Assembly: GCA_030949985.1 (NCBI GenBank)
Contig: JAUZRX010000021.1
Coordinates: 62,001 to 126,000, forward strand
DNA length: 64,000 nt
Source of the DNA: Acidobacteriota bacterium
Lineage (GTDB): Bacteria; Acidobacteriota; Polarisedimenticolia; J045
Direction: 5' to 3'
In this document: positions 1 to 8,713 of the stretch, piece after piece
Numbering within the stretch: position 1 is the first letter of the stretch
Layout: every line of letters begins with the position of its first letter
Made by a program: the position numbers and the translations under genes
The notes under the pieces: generated by a model
Seen by the model: the letters and a program-made list of their open reading frames with translations, nothing else
Databases searched by the model: none
Told to the model about the DNA's origin: nothing

Positions 1-1240
1 CCTGGCCTCCGCCCCGCCTCCGGCGGGGACGAAAGCGCGGGAAAGCACCGCGGTGATCGCCGGGGACCTGGCTGTGGTGGTGGAAGAGCCGATCGTCGCC
101 GCCGGGCGGCGACTGGGTACGGTGCGCGCCGGCATCCTGGTCGGCCGACTCTTCTTCGAGCAGACTTCCCGGGATCTCCACGCTCCCCTGGCGGTCTACC
201 GCGAAGGTCGCCTGCTCCACCACACCTTCCCCGCGGACCCCCCGCCTCCCGGCGGCGCACCCCGCCCGGCGGCGCTGTTTCGCACCTGGTCACCGGACGA
301 CAAGCACCCGGGCTTCGAAATCGCCTACCTGCCCGAAGCCGGTCCCGCCGCCAGCGAACTCTGGCTCGCAGCGGGAGCCTCGCTCGAACCCCTGCAGGAT
401 GCCCGGCGGCGCTACCTGGCGCTGGTCTCGGCCCTGGGTACCGGTGGCCTGGCCCTGGTGATGCTCAGCGTAGGGGGCTTCGTCGTCATCGGCAGCCGAC
501 GGGAGCGACGCCTGAGGCTGCAGCGGGACGAGGCTCTGCACCGCTCGGAGGGTCTTTCCGACCGCCTTTCCCACCTCACGGCGGTGGTCCACGACATCAA
601 GGCCCCCGTGGGCGGCATCCAACTGCGCTGCGAGTCCCTCGCCGAGGAGAGCGACGACCCCGACCTGCGGGCCGCGCTGGACCAGGTCATCGACACCTGC
701 GAGAAACTCAACCTCTACCTGGTCAATGTGCTGACAGCGGCTCGAGCCGAGGAAGGACCGATCGTTCCCCAGCGGGGGGTGGTCCTGGTTCCGGGGCTGC
801 TCGAGGAGGTCGCCGAGCACGTGGCGACCCTCGCCCAACGCCGGGGGATCGCCCTCGAGACAGCGGCCGGCGAGAATCTCCCCCCCCTGCACGCGGACGC
901 CCTGTTGATCGAACGGGCCCTGTGGAACCTGGCCTCCAACGCTCTCGCCGCCACTCCCCGCGGCGGACGGGTGACCCTCTTTGCCGAGCCTGATGGCGAG
1001 CAAGGCATACGGATCGGCGTTCGGGACACCGGGCCCGGTTTCGATCCCCTTCCCGTCGACCAGGTCTTCTCCAGGGCCCGCCCCACGGTGCGCAACGCCT
1101 CGATCAAGGCCGGCAGCACCGGCCTCGGCCTGTTCATCGTCGCCCGCATCGCGGAAGCCCACGGCGGCCGCGCCGTCGCGCGGCACCGGCCCGAGGGCGG
1201 CGCCGAGGTCTTCATGGATCTGCCTGTCGGGAAGGCCTGA
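1..1240 (+). CDS. Sensor histidine kinase, 5' end outside window
   Basis: Two-component sensor kinase, predicted to autophosphorylate on His and pass the phosphate to a response regulator. The frame is open from the left edge, so the gene very likely starts upstream; the GTG at 53 is only the first in-window start. Counting from there, a membrane segment lies at about residues 121-145, followed by a short linker and an H-box (VVHDIKAP, His about 180). The ATPase domain shows the N box (NLASNALAA), G1 (DTGPGF) and G2 (GSTGLGLFIV). The part before the membrane segment would be an extracytoplasmic sensor. No response regulator lies downstream; the partner may be upstream. The kinase class is clear from the motifs, the signal is unknown. 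Confidence 0.9.
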   Translation, partial: LASAPPPAGTKARESTAVIAGDLAVVVEEPIVAAGRRLGTVRAGILVGRLFFEQTSRDLHAPLAVYREGRLLHHTFPADPPPPGGAPRPAALFRTWSPDDKHPGFEIAYLPEAGPAASELWLAAGASLEPLQDARRRYLALVSALGTGGLALVMLSVGGFVVIGSRRERRLRLQRDEALHRSEGLSDRLSHLTAVVHDIKAPVGGIQLRCESLAEESDDPDLRAALDQVIDTCEKLNLYLVNVLTAARAEEGPIVPQRGVVLVPGLLEEVAEHVATLAQRRGIALETAAGENLPPLHADALLIERALWNLASNALAATPRGGRVTLFAEPDGEQGIRIGVRDTGPGFDPLPVDQVFSRARPTVRNASIKAGSTGLGLFIVARIAEAHGGRAVARHRPEGGAEVFMDLPVGKA

Positions 1241-1242
1241 CG

Positions 1243-1401
1243 ATGGCCCACTTCGCGCTGGTTGCCGTTGTCATCGCCCGGAACGGCCGCCGAGCCGACG
1301 ATCCGCCCGAATCGAGCCGACCCGCCGATCGCCGGCCGGGGCGGCGGCTTCCCACCGGGGCCTCGTCTCATACCTGGAAGTTTCACGCGCCTGGGCTGTA
1401 G
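1243..1401 (+). other. 52-codon ORF just after the kinase, doubtful
   Basis: An ATG two bases after the kinase stop opens a 52-codon frame with a hydrophobic start (MAHFALVAVVIA) followed by an Arg/Pro-rich, low-complexity tail. No domain is recognised and the tail looks like translated GC-rich intergenic DNA. It may be a small coupled gene, the remnant of a truncated gene, or nothing. Confidence 0.15.
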
Positions 1402-1420
1402 TTCCCATGCCCGGTGTGCG

Positions 1421-2968
1421 TCACTCGGAGAGGTAGAGTCCGGCTCCGGGACCGAGGGGAATGCCCGCCAGCAGCCAGGCCACGAGCAGCAGCATCCAGG
1501 TCAGCAGGAAGGCCATCGAGTAGGGCAGCATGGCGGCGATCACCGTCCCGATGCCGGCCCTGGGATCGTAACGCTGGACGAAGGCGACGATCAGGGCGAA
1601 GAAGGACATCATTGGAGAGATCAGGTTGGTCACGCTGTCACCGATGCGGTAGACCCCCTGCACCAGCTCCGGTGAGTAGCCCAGCAGCATGAACATGGGA
1701 ATGAAAATCGGGGCCATGAAAGCCCACTTGGCCGAAGCGCTGCCCATGCAGAGGTTGATGATCGCCGTCAAGACGATGAAGGCCAGCATCAGGGGGATCG
1801 GCCCGAGGCCCGAGGCCCGGAGCAGATCAGCCCCCTTGATGGCGAAGATGATCCCCAGGTTGGTGTACTTGAAATAAGCCACGAACTGGGCCGCGAAAAA
1901 GACGAGGACCATGAACAGCCCCAGAGTCTCCATCGACTCCTTCATACCCTGGACCACGTCCGTGTCGCTGCGGAAGGAGCCGGACGCCAGGCCGTAGGCC
2001 AGTCCGGCCAGGAATCCGCCGAGAAAGATGAAGACGACGATCCCGTGCATGAACGGAGAGTGGAGAATGCTGCCCGTCTCGGCCTCGCGCAGGATCCCAC
2101 CTGCGGGCAGGAGCCCGATGAGAACCAGCGCCGCGAGCAGCAGGGTGACGAGCAACGCCCATCGCAAACCGCGCTTTTCCTCGGGGGTCAGGGCTCGCAC
2201 TTCGTCGCCGTCGTCGGCCGGTGCCCCCCGGTAGGATCCGAGCCGCGGCTCGACGATGCTCTCGGTAACCCAGGTCCCGACCCCCGCGATCAGGAAAGTC
2301 GAGACCACCATGAAGTAGTAGTTGCAGGCGGGAGACAGGCTGTAGGCCGGATCGATGATGCGGGCGGCTTCCTGGCTGATGCCGGCCAGCAGCGGATCGA
2401 TGGTCCCCAGCAGCAGGTTGGCGCTGAATCCACCCGAGACCCCGGCAAAGGCGGCCGCCAACCCGGCAATGGGGTGCCGGCCGACCGAGAGGAAGATCAC
2501 CGCCCCCATCGGCACGAGCAGGACATAGCCCACGTCACTGGCCATGTTGGACATCACACCCGCGAAGACGAGCGCAAAGGTCAGCAGGCGCCGTGGCGCG
2601 GCATGAACCAGCGAGCGCAGGGCCGTACCGATCAGGCCGCTCTTTTCCGCCACCCCGACGCCGAGCATCGCCACCAGGACCGTGCCGAGCGGGGCGAATC
2701 CGGTGAAATTGACGATGGTGTTGTCCAGGATCCAATGCAGGCCGTCACGCGAGATCAGGTTGACAGGCAGGACGGTCACACCATCCCGCGGGTTGACCGC
2801 CGCGAGTCCCATCCGGCTCGCCGCCCAGGAGAGTACGATCAGTCCGAGGGAAAAAAACGCGAAAAGTGTGGCGGGATGGGGGAGGGCATTGCCGACCCCC
2901 TCGACCGTGGCGAGAAAACGCGCCACGAACGACGGGCGGGAAGCGGACCTGGCCTTCTTCCGCGCCAT
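1421..2968 (-). CDS. AbgT family transporter
   Basis: Polytopic inner-membrane protein of 515 residues. The N-terminal motif ([11 protein letters not shown]), the overall length and the dozen or so hydrophobic segments fit the AbgT family. Members take up p-aminobenzoyl-glutamate, and some are reported to export sulfonamides. The C-terminal half keeps the family-like stretches [12 protein letters not shown] and [13 protein letters not shown]. The gene starts 5 bases after the stop of the NAD synthetase gene, so the two are almost certainly co-transcribed. No p-aminobenzoyl-glutamate hydrolase lies next to it, so the substrate is uncertain (folate breakdown product, dipeptide or drug). The family call is firm, the substrate is not. 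Confidence 0.9.
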   Translation of the reverse strand: MARKKARSASRPSFVARFLATVEGVGNALPHPATLFAFFSLGLIVLSWAASRMGLAAVNPRDGVTVLPVNLISRDGLHWILDNTIVNFTGFAPLGTVLVAMLGVGVAEKSGLIGTALRSLVHAAPRRLLTFALVFAGVMSNMASDVGYVLLVPMGAVIFLSVGRHPIAGLAAAFAGVSGGFSANLLLGTIDPLLAGISQEAARIIDPAYSLSPACNYYFMVVSTFLIAGVGTWVTESIVEPRLGSYRGAPADDGDEVRALTPEEKRGLRWALLVTLLLAALVLIGLLPAGGILREAETGSILHSPFMHGIVVFIFLGGFLAGLAYGLASGSFRSDTDVVQGMKESMETLGLFMVLVFFAAQFVAYFKYTNLGIIFAIKGADLLRASGLGPIPLMLAFIVLTAIINLCMGSASAKWAFMAPIFIPMFMLLGYSPELVQGVYRIGDSVTNLISPMMSFFALIVAFVQRYDPRAGIGTVIAAMLPYSMAFLLTWMLLLVAWLLAGIPLGPGAGLYLSE

Positions 2969-2973
2969 CGGAT

Positions 2974-4662
2974 TCAGCGGGTCCAGCCCTGGGCGATGGG
3001 CATGCGGCGACCGCGGCCGAAGGCGACGGAGGTAACCTTCAGGCCGATGGCGGCCTGTTTGCGCTTGTACTCGTTGCGGGTGATCAGGCGAACGATGCGA
3101 CCGACGAGTTCAGGATCGAAGCCGGTGGCCTCCGCGATGGTCGCGGCCGAGTGCCGATCTTCCACGTAGCGCTGCACGATCTCGTCGAGCACGTCGTAGG
3201 GCGGCAGGGAATCGCTGTCCCGCTGGTCGGGAGCCAGCTCTGCGCTGGGTGGCTTGGTGATCGTGCTTTCCGGAATCGGCGGCCCGGCCAGGCCGCACTC
3301 GGACGGACGGGCATCGAGCAGCCGGGCAAGGCGGTAGACCTGGGTCTTGGCCACGTCGGAGAGCACCGCCAGGCCACCGTTCATGTCGCCGTAGAGGGTA
3401 CAGTAGCCCACCGCGAGTTCGCTCTTGTTACCCGTGGTCAGCACGATGGCGCCACTGCGGTTGGAAAGGGCCATCAGCACCGTGCCACGGACCCGGGCTT
3501 GAAGGTTCTCTTCGGCCAGGTCCGGCAGGCGCTCGCCGAGCCGGGCCTCCCCGTTTTCGCGAAAGGCCGCGTCGAGAAGCTCGCGGAACCCCTCGAAGGC
3601 AGCAGAAATGGGAATCACCTGGTAGGCGATCCCCAGGCGCCGAGCCAGTTCCTCGGCGTCGCGCAGGGAATGCTCCGAGGAGTATTTACCGGGCAGGGCC
3701 ACCCCGCGCACCCGCCCCGGCCCCAGGGCGGCGACGGCCAGGGCGGCGGTGACCGCCGAGTCGATGCCCCCCGACAGGCCGATCAACGCCTTGTCGAACC
3801 CGGTCTTGCGCAGGTAGTCCGCGATGCCCAGGCGCAAGGCCTTGAAGAGTTCGAGATCCAGGTCGCCCTCTTCCTCCGCCCCCGGCGTATCGTCGGCGAC
3901 AGCGGGCAACTCCACCACCAGGGGCTCGGAATCGAAGGCCCGGGAACCCGCGACGCACGCTCCCCCCGGTGCGTAGACGCTCAAACGCCCGTCGAAGACC
4001 AGGTCGTCGTTGCCCCCGAGCTGGTTGACGGAGACCATCGTCACGCGGTGGCGCCGCGCGTGCGCGGCGAGGATCCGCTGGTGTCGCCTTTGCTTGCCCA
4101 GGACGAAGGGGCTGGCAGACGGTGAGACGACGATCTCGGCGCCCCGGGCCGCCAGGTCGGCGACGGGGTCACTCCCCTCCCGATAACGGGCGGCGAAACC
4201 CGCGTCTTCCCCTTTCCACAAATCTTCGCAGATGGAAAGCCCCACGCGCCGTCCGGCGATCTCGGCTACCACCGGCAGGTCGCCCGGCCGGAAATAACGG
4301 TGCTCGTCGAACACGTCGTAGGTCGGCAGCAGGCGCTTGTCGTAGAGTGCCGCCTGGCGGCCACCGGCGGCCAGAACCAGGCTGTTGGCCAGCCCTCCCG
4401 GGACAGGACGGGGGAAACCGATCACCGCGGCGGGCCCGTCCGCCGTCAGGCGTGTCAAATTCGCCACGGCCCGGCCGCAGGCCTCGATGAAGGCCCCCTC
4501 GAGCAAGAGATCCCGGGGAGGATAGCCGCAGACCGCCAGCTCTGGAAAGACGACCAGGTCGGCTCCCTGGCGACGGGCCGTGGCCAGGCCCTCCTCGATG
4601 AGGCGGGCGTTGCCCTCCACGTCGCCGACAGTGGGATTCAATGCGATCAGGACCAGGCGCAT
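2974..4662 (-). CDS. nadE: Glutamine-dependent NAD+ synthetase
   Basis: Last step of NAD biosynthesis: deamido-NAD + ATP + glutamine give NAD. The 562-residue protein has two domains. The N-terminal nitrilase-fold glutaminase shows its triad: Glu41 in [11 protein letters not shown], Lys109 in [10 protein letters not shown] and Cys145 in LSICEDLW. The C-terminal synthetase carries the PP-loop LSGGIDSA near residue 300 and the TTGNKSE motif. The ATG at 4662 gives the expected N-terminus ([14 protein letters not shown]). It is the first gene of a two-gene minus-strand unit with the AbgT transporter and diverges from the aminopeptidase gene across about 170 bases. Confidence 0.96.
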   Translation of the reverse strand: MRLVLIALNPTVGDVEGNARLIEEGLATARRQGADLVVFPELAVCGYPPRDLLLEGAFIEACGRAVANLTRLTADGPAAVIGFPRPVPGGLANSLVLAAGGRQAALYDKRLLPTYDVFDEHRYFRPGDLPVVAEIAGRRVGLSICEDLWKGEDAGFAARYREGSDPVADLAARGAEIVVSPSASPFVLGKQRRHQRILAAHARRHRVTMVSVNQLGGNDDLVFDGRLSVYAPGGACVAGSRAFDSEPLVVELPAVADDTPGAEEEGDLDLELFKALRLGIADYLRKTGFDKALIGLSGGIDSAVTAALAVAALGPGRVRGVALPGKYSSEHSLRDAEELARRLGIAYQVIPISAAFEGFRELLDAAFRENGEARLGERLPDLAEENLQARVRGTVLMALSNRSGAIVLTTGNKSELAVGYCTLYGDMNGGLAVLSDVAKTQVYRLARLLDARPSECGLAGPPIPESTITKPPSAELAPDQRDSDSLPPYDVLDEIVQRYVEDRHSAATIAEATGFDPELVGRIVRLITRNEYKRKQAAIGLKVTSVAFGRGRRMPIAQGWTR

Positions 4663-4785
4663 GGGACATCATACCCCGAGCCCCGGGAGCCGACCGGTGC
4701 CTTAAGCCCGCCACCTGTCCGCAGACCGCGGCGATGAGCCCCGCGCCCCCCCGGCCCCGCGCTTCCTTCCCGCGGGGTGGCTCGG

Positions 4786-4791
4786 TAGAAT
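4786..4791 (+). promoter_or_regulatory. Candidate -10 element for the M29 gene
   Basis: TAGAAT, a 5-of-6 match to the housekeeping -10 consensus, lies 42 bases before the ATG at 4834. No convincing -35 sits 16-18 bases upstream. Similar hexamers occur before topB and hypC in this window. Confidence 0.35.
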
Positions 4792-4833
4792 CCGGCTCCC
4801 CCCCCAACGCCTTTCTCCGCGGAGACTTCAGCC

Positions 4834-6021
4834 ATGGACAGCGGCATCTCGAAAAAAGACCTGGAAACCTGGGCCGACTACCTTCTCGACCACTCCCTGG
4901 GAGGCATCCGCCCCGAAGACGTGGTGATGCTCAAGGGGGAGCCCATCACCTGGCCCCTGCTCTCGATCCTCCAGGACAAGGTCTTCGCCGCCGGAGCCGT
5001 CGCCGATCTGAACCTGGTGGCTCCGGACAACGACCGGGGCAAGGTCTGGGGCGCGTCCATCGCGCGCCATGGCACCATCGCGCAGATCGAGCGGGTCCCG
5101 GCCTGGCATCGCCAGCGCTACGAGGCGATGACCAAGTACCTCGAGGTCCTCGGCGCCGAATGCCCCGACCTTTTCACCGGATTGCCCGAAGAAACGGCCC
5201 AGGCGGTGATGCGGGTCGACGAACCGATCAAGGAGATCCGGCTGCTCAAGCCCTGGGTGATCACCCTCTACCCGACCCAGGCCTTCGCCGATCTCGAGGA
5301 GATGAGTCTCGAGGAGTACACCCGGGTGATCGTCTCCGCCTCCACCACCGACCCCCTGCAGCTCGAGCGTATCGAAGCGCCGCTGCACGAGTTGATGTCC
5401 CGCACCCGCACCATCCGGGTCGTCACCGCGCATCCCGACGGGAGGGAGCTGACCCTGCGACTCTCCATCGCCGGCCGCAACGTGATCAAGTGCACCGGCA
5501 AGCGCAACTTCCCCGACGGAGAGGTCTTCACCAGCCCCGACGCCCGCAGCGTGGAAGGCGAAATCTTCGTCGACATGCCTGTGTTCTACGGCGGAACGAC
5601 GATTCGCGGTGTCTACCTGCGCTTCGTCGACGGCGTGATCCAGGAATACTCGGCCCTCGAAGGCGGCGACGCCCTGGCCAAGATCATCGAGACCGACGAC
5701 GGCTCCCATCGCCTCGGTGAAATCGCCCTGGGTATGAACGCTGGCATCGAGAAGGTGCTGCGCCATCCGCTCTTCGTCGAGAAGGTGGGCGGCACCCTGC
5801 ACATCGCCATCGGCGCGAGTTACCCCGAGTGCTTCGTCGACGACCCCGCCTCCGGGGAAGGCCGGCGGCGCTGCGACGAGCTGTACCGCGAGGGCCTGCT
5901 CAACCGCTCGGCCCAACACGTGGACATCGTCACCGACTTCCGGCCGGGAGGCGCGGGAAGAGCCGTGTACTTCGACGACACCCGCCTCGAGGTGCGTGAC
6001 AGGATCTGGGTCGCCCCTTGA
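4834..6021 (+). CDS. M29 family aminopeptidase (AmpS/thermophilic type)
   Basis: Cytoplasmic metal-dependent aminopeptidase that removes N-terminal residues from peptides. Length (395 residues) and C-terminal motifs match family M29: EYSALEGGDAL, RLGEIALGMNAG, GGTLHIAIGASYPE and AQHVDIVTDF, which together carry the Glu, His and Asp ligands of the dinuclear metal site. The ATG at 4834 follows GGAG at about 11 bases. The OPT peptide transporter gene begins 56 bases downstream on the same strand, so import and intracellular trimming of peptides probably share one transcript. Specificity cannot be read from the sequence. Confidence 0.93.
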   Translation: MDSGISKKDLETWADYLLDHSLGGIRPEDVVMLKGEPITWPLLSILQDKVFAAGAVADLNLVAPDNDRGKVWGASIARHGTIAQIERVPAWHRQRYEAMTKYLEVLGAECPDLFTGLPEETAQAVMRVDEPIKEIRLLKPWVITLYPTQAFADLEEMSLEEYTRVIVSASTTDPLQLERIEAPLHELMSRTRTIRVVTAHPDGRELTLRLSIAGRNVIKCTGKRNFPDGEVFTSPDARSVEGEIFVDMPVFYGGTTIRGVYLRFVDGVIQEYSALEGGDALAKIIETDDGSHRLGEIALGMNAGIEKVLRHPLFVEKVGGTLHIAIGASYPECFVDDPASGEGRRRCDELYREGLLNRSAQHVDIVTDFRPGGAGRAVYFDDTRLEVRDRIWVAP

Positions 6022-6077
6022 CGGGCCGGACACGACAGAGATTGCAGTCGCAGGGAATCGAACCGGGAGAGACAGAA

Positions 6078-8177
6078 ATGGAAGCCCAACAGGACAAGAG
6101 CAGCGTACTGCCAGAGAACGCCTTTCGTGAACTCAAGCCGGGCGAGGTCTACCAACCGATTGTACCCGCCGACATCTCGACGCCCGAAGTCACGCTGCGC
6201 TCGGTGCTGCTCGGCCTGGGTGCGGTGGTGCTCTTCACCTTCGCCGCGGCCTACATCGGGCTGAAGACGGGCAACGTGATCGAAACGTCGATTCCCATCG
6301 CGATCCTCGCGGTGGCCATCGGCAACACCCTGATGCGCATGATGACCGACCGGCGCAACACCCTGCTCGAAAACGTCATCATCCAGTCCCTGGGGCAGGC
6401 TTCGGGAGTGGTCGTCGCCGGGGCTATCTTCACCATCCCCGCCCTCTACATCAATCAGCTCAACCCGAACTTCCTGCAGATCTTCCTGTCCTGCCTGCTC
6501 GGCGGCTTCCTCGGCGTGGTGCTGCTGATCCCCCTCCGGCGTTACTTCTGTGTCGAACTCCACGGCCAACTCCCCTTCCCCGAGGCCACCGCCATCGTCA
6601 ACGTCCTGGCCACCGGAGAAAAGGCGAAGGGATCGGCGGGCATCGTCCTCGGCCTGGCCTTCAGCCTGGGCTTCGTCTACGACCTTTTCGTGGAGTTCGT
6701 GCATCTCTGGAACGGCCACCTCAGCTCGCAGCACCTCTTCGGCCGCTTCGGCAGGGCCTTGGCGGAAAAGCGCTTCGAGCTGCGGCTCAACGCCACGGCG
6801 GTGTACTTCGGCCTGGGCTACATCATCGGTCCGCGCTACGCCGGCATCATCGCCGCCGGGTCGGTACTGTCCTACCTGGTGTTCGTACCGATGATCTTCT
6901 ACGTCGGATCCGGCATGCAGCTCCCGGTGGCTCCGGAAACCAGTCGCCTGATCGCAGAAATGAATGCGGCAGACATCTGGGGCACTTACGCCCGCCCGGT
7001 GGGCATCGGCTGCATCGCCATCGCGGGGCTGATCGGCATCATCAAGATGGGCAAGATCATCCTCTCCTCGTTGACGCTGGCCTTCAAAGGCCTGGTGGGC
7101 AGCCACCCGATCGACGCGGCGCTGCGAACCGACCGGGACATCTCCCCCAAAAACACCTTTCTGATCCAGGTCGGTGCCGCCGTCGGCATGCTGTTGCTGT
7201 TCTGGTGGGTCAGCGGCTCGATCAAGTACGCCCTGATCGGCACGCTGATCACCTTTGTCCTGGCCTTTCTCTTCACCCCCGTCGCCGCCCGTGCGATCGC
7301 TATCGTGGGCGTCAACCCGGTGTCGGGCATGACCCTGATCACCCTGATCATCGCCTGCCTGGCCCTGGTGGCCGCGGGCCTCGGCGGAGACGCCCTGGGA
7401 CAGACCATCGCCCTGATCATCGGTTGCGCGGTGTGCACGGCCCTGTCCACATCCGGAGCCTTCGTCTCCGACCTGAAGATCGGCTTCTGGACCGGCGCCA
7501 GCCCTTTTCAACAGCAGCGCTGGAAGTACCTGGGTATCGTGGTCGCCTCGCTCTGCGTAGGAGCGATCATCTGGGTGATGAATGACGCCTACGGTTTCCT
7601 TGTCGAGGAGGGCGGGCGCATGGTGCCCAATCCCGACATGCCGGCTCCCCAGGGCAACCTGATGGCCGCCATCGTCTCGGGCGTGATGGGTGGCAAGGAG
7701 CAGCCCCTGCTGCTCTACGCCCTGGGCGGCGTGATGGCGGTGCTGCTGGAAATGGCCTCGGTGCCGGCCCTGGCCTTCGGACTGGGCATGTACCTGCCCA
7801 TCGAAATCAACATGGCCGTCTTCGCCGGTGCCGGCGTGGGAGCGATCATCTCCAACTCCGGAGGCAGCGAAAAGGTGCGCAAGGCCCGGGCCAAACAGGG
7901 CACGCTGATCGCTTCGGGCGTGATGGCGGGAGCGGCCATCGTCGGCACCGTGGGCGCATTCGGCAAGCTTCCCGTTCTGGGCCAGCCGATCAACCTCATC
8001 GACCTCGAGCACCTGGCCGAGGCCGGGCAGTGGACAGGCATGCTGGCCTACTTGGAGGGTTTCTGGGGCCAGGCGGTCAGCGTGCTCTTCTTCCTGATCC
8101 TCTCCTGGCTGTGCTATCGCCTGGCGGCCAAGGGTGCCGCCTGGCAGATGGCCGAGGATGCCGAGGACGGATCCTGA
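6078..8177 (+). CDS. OPT family oligopeptide transporter
   Basis: Inner-membrane transporter of 699 residues with more than a dozen hydrophobic segments and OPT-family landmarks, including the early YIGLKTGNVIETSIPIA stretch and LPFPEATAIVNVL. OPT members are proton-coupled carriers of small peptides or, in the YSL branch, metal chelates. A TTG at 6018 in the same frame would overlap the previous stop, but the ATG at 6078 is preferred because it follows a purine-rich GGGAGAGACAG leader. It lies directly behind the M29 aminopeptidase, which favours peptide uptake as the role. Confidence 0.92.
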   Translation: MEAQQDKSSVLPENAFRELKPGEVYQPIVPADISTPEVTLRSVLLGLGAVVLFTFAAAYIGLKTGNVIETSIPIAILAVAIGNTLMRMMTDRRNTLLENVIIQSLGQASGVVVAGAIFTIPALYINQLNPNFLQIFLSCLLGGFLGVVLLIPLRRYFCVELHGQLPFPEATAIVNVLATGEKAKGSAGIVLGLAFSLGFVYDLFVEFVHLWNGHLSSQHLFGRFGRALAEKRFELRLNATAVYFGLGYIIGPRYAGIIAAGSVLSYLVFVPMIFYVGSGMQLPVAPETSRLIAEMNAADIWGTYARPVGIGCIAIAGLIGIIKMGKIILSSLTLAFKGLVGSHPIDAALRTDRDISPKNTFLIQVGAAVGMLLLFWWVSGSIKYALIGTLITFVLAFLFTPVAARAIAIVGVNPVSGMTLITLIIACLALVAAGLGGDALGQTIALIIGCAVCTALSTSGAFVSDLKIGFWTGASPFQQQRWKYLGIVVASLCVGAIIWVMNDAYGFLVEEGGRMVPNPDMPAPQGNLMAAIVSGVMGGKEQPLLLYALGGVMAVLLEMASVPALAFGLGMYLPIEINMAVFAGAGVGAIISNSGGSEKVRKARAKQGTLIASGVMAGAAIVGTVGAFGKLPVLGQPINLIDLEHLAEAGQWTGMLAYLEGFWGQAVSVLFFLILSWLCYRLAAKGAAWQMAEDAEDGS

Positions 8178-8189
8178 CCGGTCGCCCCC

Positions 8190-8636
8190 ATGGCTGACGC
8201 GGGGCCGGATCGGCTCGAAATCACCCCTGCGCTGAGCATCCCGCTGCGGGAGTTGGAAATCACCTTCGCCCGCAGCGGGGGCCCCGGCGGCCAACATGTG
8301 AACAAGGTCGAGACGCGGGTGATCGTTCGCTTTCCCGTCGCCGCCAGTCCCAGCCTCACGCCCCGGCAGAAGGCCCGCATCACCCACAAGCTCGCCACGC
8401 GGATCGACCGCCGGGGCGTGCTGCGCGTGACCTGCTCGCAGCACCGCAGTCGGCACGCCAACCGGCGGGAGGCTCTCGGGCGACTCGCCAAGCTGCTGGC
8501 CGGCGCCCTGCACCGGGATCCCCCCCGGCTGGCGTCGGCGATACCGCAAGCCCAGCGGCGGCGGCGCCTGGAAGATAAACGCCGCCTCGCCCGGCTCAAG
8601 CAAGCTCGGCGCAGACCCCGAAGCGACGAGAGCTGA
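8190..8636 (+). CDS. arfB: ArfB-type peptidyl-tRNA hydrolase (ribosome rescue)
   Basis: Small release-factor-like protein of 148 residues. The catalytic GGQ is in GGPGGQHVNKVET, residues about 30-42, and there is no codon-recognition domain. The basic C-terminal tail (RRRRLEDKRRLARLKQ and following) resembles the ArfB/YaeJ tail that enters the empty mRNA channel of stalled ribosomes, so the predicted role is hydrolysis of peptidyl-tRNA on non-stop complexes. It starts 12 bases after the OPT gene stop and probably rides on that transcript. Confidence 0.92.
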   Translation: MADAGPDRLEITPALSIPLRELEITFARSGGPGGQHVNKVETRVIVRFPVAASPSLTPRQKARITHKLATRIDRRGVLRVTCSQHRSRHANRREALGRLAKLLAGALHRDPPRLASAIPQAQRRRRLEDKRRLARLKQARRRPRSDES

Positions 8637-8713
8637 CGGCAGGACCGCCACCCCCGATTCGGCGGGTCCGGGAGACTCTGGTAATCTCTGCCGAGTTCTT
8701 CACGGAGATCACC

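Noticed and set aside
6018-6077. TTG at 6018 as start of the OPT transporter, overlapping the M29 stop
   Set aside because: The extra 20 residues are not family-like and the ATG at 6078 has the better leader.
5820-8651. A 943-codon minus-strand frame opposite the OPT and arfB genes
   Set aside because: It mirrors the codon pattern of two well-recognised genes on the plus strand and its translation is Asp/His/Gln-rich low complexity with no domain.
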